Below, piece after piece: positions 1-6,184 of a DNA stretch of 8,705 nt; position 1 is the stretch's first letter, and each line of letters starts with the position of its first letter. Source of the stretch: CAZSGN01 sp964606415 (lineage in GTDB: Bacteria > Bacteroidota > Bacteroidia > Bacteroidales > JBBRXJ01); contig CAZSGN010000109.1 of the NCBI GenBank assembly GCA_964606415.1, positions 1 through 8,705 on the forward strand. Reading direction: 5' to 3'. Both the position numbers and the translations under genes were made by a program. Under the pieces are notes generated by a model. The model searched no databases, was not told where the DNA came from, and worked only from the letters and a program-made list of their open reading frames with translations.

Positions 1-30
1 AAGTTTATACACCTCAAAAAGATATTATAT

Positions 31-70
31 AATCAAAAAAGGCATCCGGTTGAGGATGCCTTTTTTGATT
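31..70. terminator. Bidirectional intrinsic terminator
   Basis: A perfect 17-bp inverted repeat, arms 31-47 (AATCAAAAAAGGCATCC) and 54-70, encloses a 6-nt loop. The inner 7 bp (GGCATCC/GGATGCC) form a GC-rich stem flanked by A6 on the left and T6 on the right, so it reads as a Rho-independent terminator on either strand. It begins 14 bp past the stop codon of the minus-strand oxidoreductase and most likely ends that transcript. It may also serve a plus-strand gene lying left of the window. Confidence 0.9.
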
Positions 71-83
71 TGACAGATTCCTT

Positions 84-1577
84 TTATATTTCTTTTACTG
101 ATTTCGGGAATTCCCAGCCATCTCTGTAGGTATGCTTGATATATTCTTCAGCGGCTGACTTGGCATTTTTGGTTTCATATTGGGTATCAAAATGCGGATG
201 TCCGTCAATTACTTCAAATTTATCAGTTGTAACTACCTTGATCTGGTCATTGTTTGAGATATTGGTGAATTCCATATTTTCACCGTCCCAGTTCAGTTCT
301 CTGTTAAGGCTTTGTAGTCTTGTTGCTAATGTACCCATTACAACCATTTCGTTAAATGGACCAGCATAAGCAAAGTTGGAACTCGCTTCTTTGCGGTTTC
401 CTTTAGGTTCTTTACACGCGCGTACCCAATCTGTCCAGTGGTCTAAATTATCATCTACCCTGTCCAGTACTTTAGGAGCTTTAGGCTCTTCTCCTTCCCG
501 GCCTAAAATAAAAGGATCGGCAGCATAACAACCACACATCAGTTTGCCTTTGGAACCCACAAATAATGCACCACCTCCTTTATGCATCATATCTTTACCG
601 TCAGCTAATTCTTTTGGCCTTTCAGGTAATAGGCCACCATCATACCAATTGATTTTCACTTCGGGCATATTGATTTTTACATGGTCGGGTGTTTTTTTTC
701 TCTCGGGGAATGTAAAACGGGATATTTCTGCAAGTGGAGCACTTTCTGTGTTAACCTGTGTTGAGCTACCCTGTACTTTTGTTGGGTACCCTAAAAGCAA
801 CGCGCGAAAAACAGGATCAATAATGTGACATGCCATATCGCCTAATGCGCCGGTGCCAAAGTCCCACCATGCTCTCCAGTTCCATGGATGGTAAACTTCA
901 TTATATGGCCTGTAGGCTGCCGGGCCAATGAAAAGATCCCAGTCCAGATAATCAGGAATATCTTGCTTGTTTTCGGGACGTTCAAGACCCTGAGGCCATA
1001 TAGGACGGTTGGTCCATGTGTGCACCTCTTCAATGTCTCCAATTTCACCATTCCAAATCCATTCTTGTATCTTCCTTATATCATCACTGGAGCTTCCCTG
1101 GTTGCCCATTTGTGTGGCAACACCATATTTTTGGGCGGCCAGGGTTAGTATTCTGGACTCATAAACAGAATGGGTGAGGGGCTTTTCTACAAATACATGT
1201 TTACCTAATGTCATGGCGTTGTAAGCTGCTATAGCATGCGTGTGGTCTGGGGTTGCTACCATAACAGCATCAATATCTTTGTTCATCTCATCAAACATGC
1301 GCCTAAAATCTTTGTATTTTTTGGCATCAGGATATTTTTCGAAAGTCTTTTTCGCGTAATTCCAGTCTACATCGCATAGCGCAACAATGTTTTGACTTGC
1401 CATTTTATTAAGATTGCGTTTACCTATGCCTCCCACACCTATGCCAGCGATATTTAGCTTGTCACTGGGGGCTGTGTGTCCTAAGCCACTTACGACATGA
1501 CTGGGGACAATGGATAGTCCGGCTGCTGTTAGTGCTGTGTTGCCAAGAAACTTCCGTCTTGAAATTTGATTTTTCAT
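84..1577 (-). CDS. Tat-exported Gfo/Idh/MocA family oxidoreductase
   Basis: Probable NAD(P)-dependent sugar or polyol dehydrogenase of the Gfo/Idh/MocA family, 497 aa, acting in the periplasm. The N-terminus carries a twin-arginine signal (SRRKFLG, residues 6-12, then a hydrophobic stretch to about residue 31). The Rossmann fold starts with the dinucleotide motif GIGVGG (45-50). The family's EKP signature is at 131-133; its lysine is the usual catalytic or structural residue. GDMACHIID (246-254) supplies the conserved Asp247 and His251 of the C-terminal domain. The length fits the long exported Bacteroidota/Planctomycetota subgroup with an extended C-terminal domain, rather than the roughly 340-aa cytoplasmic members. 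The ATG at 1575-1577 is chosen because it places the Tat motif at the N-terminus. No Shine-Dalgarno is evident, which is normal in Bacteroidota. The gene is transcribed divergently from metH and ends before a strong terminator, so it is probably monocistronic. The substrate is unknown; related enzymes act on sugars, inositols or 3-keto-glycosides. The family call is secure and the exact reaction is not. Confidence 0.92.
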   Translation of the reverse strand: MKNQISRRKFLGNTALTAAGLSIVPSHVVSGLGHTAPSDKLNIAGIGVGGIGKRNLNKMASQNIVALCDVDWNYAKKTFEKYPDAKKYKDFRRMFDEMNKDIDAVMVATPDHTHAIAAYNAMTLGKHVFVEKPLTHSVYESRILTLAAQKYGVATQMGNQGSSSDDIRKIQEWIWNGEIGDIEEVHTWTNRPIWPQGLERPENKQDIPDYLDWDLFIGPAAYRPYNEVYHPWNWRAWWDFGTGALGDMACHIIDPVFRALLLGYPTKVQGSSTQVNTESAPLAEISRFTFPERKKTPDHVKINMPEVKINWYDGGLLPERPKELADGKDMMHKGGGALFVGSKGKLMCGCYAADPFILGREGEEPKAPKVLDRVDDNLDHWTDWVRACKEPKGNRKEASSNFAYAGPFNEMVVMGTLATRLQSLNRELNWDGENMEFTNISNNDQIKVVTTDKFEVIDGHPHFDTQYETKNAKSAAEEYIKHTYRDGWEFPKSVKEI

Positions 1578-1676
1578 GAATGTATTTTTTAGGTTATACT
1601 TATGATTAGATGATGATAAAAATAATAAAAAAATATATTTTATGATTTATTTAAAGCCTATCTTTTCAGTATGATA

Positions 1677-1692
1677 AACCGGGAGCCCAGTT
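1677..1692. promoter_or_regulatory. Interrupted dyad in divergent intergenic region
   Basis: The 16 bp AACCGGGAGCCCAGTT match their own reverse complement at 6 of 8 paired positions, in the form AAC-n-GGG-nn-CCC-n-GTT. It is a GC-rich island in an otherwise very AT-rich 198-bp spacer between two divergent genes, a plausible place for a regulator site. The 2-nt centre is too tight for an RNA hairpin. It may be chance; no regulator is identified. Confidence 0.2.
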
Positions 1693-1742
1693 AGACATTC
1701 GTTAAAGATAGAATGAAAACTTTTATTCTGTTTTAGATTGTT

Positions 1743-1750
1743 TAACTTTG
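1743..1750 (+). promoter_or_regulatory. Candidate Bacteroidota -7 box for metH
   Basis: TAACTTTG matches the Bacteroidota sigma-70-type -7 consensus TAnnTTTG exactly and lies 25 bp before the metH start codon, implying a very short leader. About 18 bp upstream, at the expected -33 position, only a T-rich tract (1721-1724) is seen rather than a clear TTG, so the assignment is tentative. The leader is too short for a cobalamin or SAM riboswitch, and no B12-box-like sequence is visible in 1578-1775. Confidence 0.35.
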
Positions 1751-1775
1751 TGTCTTAATTAATAAAAACGGAATA

Positions 1776-4700
1776 ATGAAAGATATAAGAAAAATATTAG
1801 AGGAGAAAGTGTTGGTTTTGGATGGTGCGATGGGTACTATGATCCAAAGACAGAAACTTGAAGAAAAAGATTACCGGGGAGCGCGTTTTGCTGATTATGG
1901 TTCACCGCTCAAGGGTAATAATGATTTATTGTGCCTTACACAACCTGATCTGATTAAAAGACTTCATATTGAATATCTTGAAGCAGGATCGAACCTGATT
2001 GAAACCAATACTTTTAATTCAAATGCCATTTCTTTGGCTGATTATCATATGCAGGATCTTGTCCACGAAATTAATGTGGCTGCAGCTAAGGTTGCACGCA
2101 GAGCGATTGATGAGCACCGTGAACAAACCGGGCGCGAAGATCTTTTTGTGGTAGGAACAATGGGGCCAACGAATAAAACAGCTTCTCTGAGCCCCCAGGT
2201 AAATGATCCCGGATTTCGCGATATTACTTTTGATGAGTTAAAAGATACTTACAAAGAGCAATTAGCTGGTTTGGTTGACGGGGGTGTTGATCTGATTTTG
2301 ATTGAAACGGTTTTTGATACACTCAATGCCAAAGCGGCTCTTTTTGCCTGCAGCGAATATTTTGAGGAGATAGAATATGAATTGCCGGTAATGGTTTCTG
2401 GGACCATCACAGATGCTAGTGGCCGTACTCTTTCTGGTCAAACGACTGAGGCTTTTTTAACTTCATTATCTCATTATCCCTTACTTTCTGTGGGATTGAA
2501 TTGCGCTTTGGGAGCAGATAAGTTAACGCCATATATTGAACGTTTATCAAGTGCTTCACCATTCTTTGTGAGTGCTCACCCAAATGCTGGCCTCCCAAAT
2601 GAATTTGGTGAGTATGATCAGTCTACTGCTGAAATGGCGGACCTGGTTGAGGAATATTTGAAGAAAGGTTATATTAATATTATAGGTGGATGTTGTGGCA
2701 GTACACCACAGCATGTCCAGGCAATCGCGGAAAAAGCAGCACAGTACCCGCCACGTAAACAGAGGACCAATGAGCATGTGACAATACTTAGCGGATTAGA
2801 GCCTTTAAAAGTGGATGAAAACAGCGGGTTTATTAATATTGGTGAACGGACAAACGTGACTGGTTCGCGTCGTTTTGCCCGCTTAATTAAAGATGAATTG
2901 TTTGAAGAAGCTTTGAGTGTGGCCCAACAACAAGTAGAAGGAGGCGCTCATATTATTGATGTTAATATTGATGAGGGAATGATTGATGCCCTGGAGGTAA
3001 TGCCTAAGTTCCTTAACCTTATTGCGGCAGAGCCGGATATTGCCCGGGTGCCTGTTATGATTGATTCCTCGAAGTTTGAGGTGCTGGAGGCAGGGCTGAA
3101 ATGTTTACAGGGTAAGTCGGTGGTTAATTCTATTAGCCTGAAAGAAGGGGAAGAAAAATTTCTGGAGCAGGCTAAGTTGGTTAAGCGTTATGGCGCTGCT
3201 GTTGTTGTGATGGCTTTTGATGAAAAAGGGCAGGCAGACAGCTTCGAGAGAAGGGTTGAAATAACCAGCCGTGCTTATAAATTGCTGACGGAAAAGATTC
3301 ATTTTCCTCCCGAAGATATCATTTTTGATCCGAATATTCTTACTGTTGCAACCGGAATGGATGAGCATCGCAGGTATGCCATTGATTTCTTTGAGGCAGT
3401 TGAATGGATCAAGCAAAATCTTCCGCATGCAAAAATTAGTGGAGGGGTGAGTAATGTTTCTTTCTCTTTTAGGGGAAATAATGTAGTACGTGAGGCGATG
3501 CATGCTGCATTCCTTTATCATGCAACAAAAAGAGGCATGGATATGGGGATTGTTAATCCTGCTATGCTTGAAGTATATGATGAGGTCAATCCTGAGCTAC
3601 TGGAGCTCGTTGAAGATGTTCTGCTTGACCGGAAAGATGATGCAACCGAACGGCTCATGGAATATGCGGAAGGCGTTAAAGAGCAAGGTGAAAAAACTGT
3701 AAAAACCCTCGAGTGGAGAGAAAAAGATGTTAAAGAGCGTATTACATATGCTTTAATTAAGGGAATTGCTGATTATATTGAAGATGATGTGGAAGAGGTG
3801 CGGCATCAATATGACCAGACTTTGCGTGTTATTGAGGGGCCTTTAATGGATGGCATGAATGTCGTGGGTGATTTATTCGGAGAAGGGAAAATGTTTTTGC
3901 CCCAGGTAGTAAAAAGCGCCAGGGTGATGAAAAAAGCCGTTGCTTATTTACTTCCTTTTATTGAAGAAGAAAAACAGGGCAGTGGTGTAGGAGCTAAAGG
4001 CAAATTCTTAATTGCTACTGTCAAAGGTGATGTCCATGATATCGGGAAAAATATTGTCAGCGTGGTGCTTGGGTGTAATAATTATGAGATTATTGATTTA
4101 GGAGTGATGGTACCGAAAGAAGACATCCTCGAAGCGATTGAAAAAGAGCAACCGGATATTTTGGGACTTAGTGGTTTGATTACTCCTTCTCTCGATGAAA
4201 TGGTTGATGTGGCTAAGATGCTTGAGGAAGAGAACCTTAAAATTCCTCTATTGCTTGGTGGTGCGACAACCTCTCCGATTCATACTGCTGTCAAGGTGGC
4301 ACCCATGTATTCGGGGCCTACTGTGCATGTGAGTGATGCTTCCAGAAGTGTGCCCGTTGTTAGCGAGTTGCTTAGTGATAACGTAAGGCAGTATAAAAAA
4401 CAATTACAGGAAAGGCAGGAACTGCTTCGTCAGAAAAATCAGGAAAAAAGGGCTTCGCGTAAATATATTTCTCTGGATGAGGCCAGAAAGAAAAAATTCA
4501 CCCCTGACTGGGATTCATTTATGCCTACTAAACCTTCTTTCCTTGGAGAAAGGATTATTGATGATTTTTCGATTGATGATCTGAGGCCTTTTATTGACTG
4601 GACTTTCTTTTTCCATGGATGGGAGATTAAGGGTAAATATCCCGATGTGTTTGAAAAAGAAGGGGTGGGAGAAGAAGCAAAAAAATTGTTTGATGATGCC

Positions 4701-5444
4701 CAGCAAATGCTTGATTTAATGGCGCGTGAAAAATGGTTGAGCCCTGTTGGCATGGTTGGTTTTTACCCGGTGAATGCTAAGGGTGATGATATTATTATTT
4801 ATGAAGATGAACAGCGTTCCGGCATAAGAGCAGTATTGCCTACTTTAAGACAGCAGGCCGAAAAGAAGACTACGCCACATTATTATGCACTTTCCGATTT
4901 TATCATGCCGGAAGATAAAGGTAAGGTAGATTATATTGGTGGTTTTGCTGTGACCAGCGGTTTCGGATTAGAAAAATATTCGAAAAGATACAGGGATAAT
5001 AACCAGGATTATGAAGCCATTATGGTGGAACTCCTTTCTGACCGCCTGGCAGAGGCTTTTGCTGAGGCACTTCATCTTAAGGTGAGAAAAGAATTATGGG
5101 GATATGTGCCGGGAGAGGATTTGCCTATGGAAGAAATTCTGAAAGAAAATTACCAGGGGATCAGGCCTGCACCGGGTTATCCGGCTAATCCCAATCATGT
5201 TGATAAAAGGATTCTTTTTGATTTAATGAATGTGAAAGATAATATCGGTATTGAGCTTTCTGAAAATATGATCATGCTTCCGGTTAGTTCTGTTAGCGGT
5301 TTTTATTGCGCTCATCCGGATTCACGTTATTATGATGTCGGGCGTTTGACAAAAGAACAAATTGAAGATTATGCCTCAAGGCTTGAAATGGATGTTAATG
5401 AGGTCGAGAAATGGTTAGCTCCCAGGTTAACTTATGATGTTTGA
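1776..5444 (+). CDS. metH: Cobalamin-dependent methionine synthase
   Basis: Cytoplasmic 5-methyltetrahydrofolate--homocysteine methyltransferase (EC 2.1.1.13): it moves a methyl group from methyl-THF through cobalamin to homocysteine, giving methionine and THF. At 1222 aa it is full length (E. coli MetH is 1227 aa) with all modules in order. The homocysteine domain (about 1-325) has zinc ligands Cys243 (LNCALG) and Cys306-Cys307 (GGCCGS). The pterin-binding domain (about 350-620) opens with INIGERTNVTGS. The cap (about 650-735) and B12-binding domain (about 742-870) carry DVHDIG, with His754 as lower cobalt ligand, plus Ser799/Ser805 and LLGGATTS. The reactivation domain (about 900-1222) has the AdoMet-binding RPAPGYP (1130-1136) and SGFYCAHP near the C-terminus. 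The ATG at 1776 gives the expected N-terminus (KILEEKVLVLDGAMGT). It appears monocistronic: a 226-bp spacer with a long hairpin follows, and metF is not next door. Some Bacteroidota split the homocysteine domain into a separate gene; here it is fused. No defects seen. Confidence 0.98.
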   Translation: MKDIRKILEEKVLVLDGAMGTMIQRQKLEEKDYRGARFADYGSPLKGNNDLLCLTQPDLIKRLHIEYLEAGSNLIETNTFNSNAISLADYHMQDLVHEINVAAAKVARRAIDEHREQTGREDLFVVGTMGPTNKTASLSPQVNDPGFRDITFDELKDTYKEQLAGLVDGGVDLILIETVFDTLNAKAALFACSEYFEEIEYELPVMVSGTITDASGRTLSGQTTEAFLTSLSHYPLLSVGLNCALGADKLTPYIERLSSASPFFVSAHPNAGLPNEFGEYDQSTAEMADLVEEYLKKGYINIIGGCCGSTPQHVQAIAEKAAQYPPRKQRTNEHVTILSGLEPLKVDENSGFINIGERTNVTGSRRFARLIKDELFEEALSVAQQQVEGGAHIIDVNIDEGMIDALEVMPKFLNLIAAEPDIARVPVMIDSSKFEVLEAGLKCLQGKSVVNSISLKEGEEKFLEQAKLVKRYGAAVVVMAFDEKGQADSFERRVEITSRAYKLLTEKIHFPPEDIIFDPNILTVATGMDEHRRYAIDFFEAVEWIKQNLPHAKISGGVSNVSFSFRGNNVVREAMHAAFLYHATKRGMDMGIVNPAMLEVYDEVNPELLELVEDVLLDRKDDATERLMEYAEGVKEQGEKTVKTLEWREKDVKERITYALIKGIADYIEDDVEEVRHQYDQTLRVIEGPLMDGMNVVGDLFGEGKMFLPQVVKSARVMKKAVAYLLPFIEEEKQGSGVGAKGKFLIATVKGDVHDIGKNIVSVVLGCNNYEIIDLGVMVPKEDILEAIEKEQPDILGLSGLITPSLDEMVDVAKMLEEENLKIPLLLGGATTSPIHTAVKVAPMYSGPTVHVSDASRSVPVVSELLSDNVRQYKKQLQERQELLRQKNQEKRASRKYISLDEARKKKFTPDWDSFMPTKPSFLGERIIDDFSIDDLRPFIDWTFFFHGWEIKGKYPDVFEKEGVGEEAKKLFDDAQQMLDLMAREKWLSPVGMVGFYPVNAKGDDIIIYEDEQRSGIRAVLPTLRQQAEKKTTPHYYALSDFIMPEDKGKVDYIGGFAVTSGFGLEKYSKRYRDNNQDYEAIMVELLSDRLAEAFAEALHLKVRKELWGYVPGEDLPMEEILKENYQGIRPAPGYPANPNHVDKRILFDLMNVKDNIGIELSENMIMLPVSSVSGFYCAHPDSRYYDVGRLTKEQIEDYASRLEMDVNEVEKWLAPRLTYDV

Positions 5445-5453
5445 GCCTGGTAC

Positions 5454-5468
5454 ATCATTATAAATGAT
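5454..5468 (+). repeat. Small AT-rich inverted repeat after metH
   Basis: ATCATT-ATA-AATGAT is a 6-bp perfect inverted repeat with a 3-nt centre, starting 9 bp after the metH stop codon. It is weak by itself and lies immediately before the much longer inverted repeat at 5472-5514, with which it may form a two-hairpin 3' end on the metH mRNA. Confidence 0.3.
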
Positions 5469-5471
5469 AGA

Positions 5472-5514
5472 CATTATTAAGACAAATTGTGCTATGGTAT
5501 TTGTCTTAATAATG
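5472..5514. repeat. 16-bp perfect inverted repeat downstream of metH
   Basis: Arms 5472-5487 (CATTATTAAGACAAAT) and 5499-5514 (its exact reverse complement) flank an 11-nt loop. On the metH transcript this would form a long, mostly A-U hairpin about 27 nt past the stop. No U-tract follows (the next bases are GAATGTCCCC), so it is not a classic intrinsic terminator. It may stabilise the mRNA 3' end, act as a weak terminator, or be a palindromic repeat or remnant of a small mobile element. The symmetry is certain and its role is not. Confidence 0.6.
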
Positions 5515-5616
5515 GAATGTCCCCGGAAACACATTGGATATAAAGAATACAGGTCATAATGGGGCTTGTGTCTTGTTGTTATCTTTTTTATTATTTTTTA
5601 TTATTTTTGGTTGCGG

Positions 5617-5653
5617 TTATTTGGGCACATCTTTATAGGGTGTGCCCAAATAA
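5617..5653. repeat. 13-bp perfect inverted repeat at the GH28 fragment's break
   Basis: Arms 5617-5629 (TTATTTGGGCACA) and 5641-5653 (TGTGCCCAAATAA) are exact reverse complements around an 11-nt loop, and two flanking G-T positions would extend the stem in RNA. Neither strand has a T-tract directly after the stem, so a terminator is unlikely. It ends 17 bp before the first Met of the GH28-like fragment, right where recognisable GH28 homology begins. That position suits a rearrangement junction, a mobile-element end or an operator. Confidence 0.6.
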
Positions 5654-5670
5654 TTATAAAAACGTTTGTT

Positions 5671-6114
5671 ATGAAAAATATTTCTTACGAAGCCATTCTT
5701 TTGAATATGAAATATCCAAGCTCTTCAATTCAGCCCAGAGGAGACAGCCTACCCGATTTTCGCGATATATTTATTCGTGATGTTCATTGTGAAGGAGCCA
5801 GTGATGGGATAAAATTGACAGGATTAAGTGGGAAAAACATTGAAGATATATATCTCCGGAATATTAGTGGGCGTGTTTATTGCGGAATGAAGATAAGTAA
5901 TGTGAAAAATGTTTTTCTTGAAAATATTCAGTTGTTTGCTGAACATGATACAGCTATGTATTTTAATGCTATTGATAGTATTTGTTTTAATAATGTAGAT
6001 GTGCAAAATGATGGAGTATGGGCTCATTTTTCTAATACTGATAAAGCAAAAGTTTTTACTAAAAATGTGGATGAGGATTTTATAAAAAGCTTATCAGAAG
6101 TCGGCCTGGAATAA
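5671..6114 (+). pseudogene. C-terminal fragment of GH28 polygalacturonase-like protein
   Basis: This 147-residue reading frame matches only the last part of a GH28 (polygalacturonase-type) right-handed beta-helix. Residues 1-15 (MKNISYEAILLNMKY) and 28-39 (LPDFRDIFIRDV) have the form seen near the C-terminus of Bacteroidota GH28 enzymes, followed by helix rungs such as KNIEDIYLRNIS and VKNVFLENIQL. The catalytic part (NTDG, the paired Asp, the HG and RIK motifs) is absent, and I found no trace of it upstream in any frame. A GH28 enzyme is normally about 400-550 aa, so roughly two thirds are missing. The frame stays open upstream to a TTG at 5566, adding a hydrophobic stretch encoded by a T-rich tract; I regard that as chance. 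A translated product should lack pectinase activity. A perfect inverted repeat lies at the 5' break. A short functional beta-helix protein is less likely. The GH28 origin rests on motif recognition, not a search. Confidence 0.68.
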
Positions 6115-6184
6115 CTGGCTTTTTGATTGTCTGTTTTTATGCTTATTTGTTGTAGGTTTTACTTTAATAATAAAATAGATATAC

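Noticed and set aside
136..1148. Plus-strand and alternate minus-frame open frames within the oxidoreductase gene
   Set aside because: They overlap a well-supported 497-codon gene on the other strand or in another frame, have no recognisable domains, and show compositions typical of out-of-frame translation.
1710..1729. AGAAT...ATTCT inverted repeat upstream of metH
   Set aside because: Only five A/T-rich pairs around a compositionally biased centre; expected by chance in such AT-rich DNA.
2416..4753. Several 60-138 codon open frames opposite or out of frame in metH
   Set aside because: The region is fully explained by metH with conserved motifs throughout; the others are antisense or frame-shifted shadows.
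5559..5780. 73-codon frame overlapping the start of the GH28 remnant
   Set aside because: It runs through a T-rich tract and then reads the GH28 fragment out of frame, with no family resemblance. I also checked it as a frameshifted upstream part of the GH28 gene and found no GH28 motif.
5824..6027. 67-codon minus-strand frame inside the GH28 remnant
   Set aside because: Antisense to a clear beta-helix coding frame; no recognisable domain.
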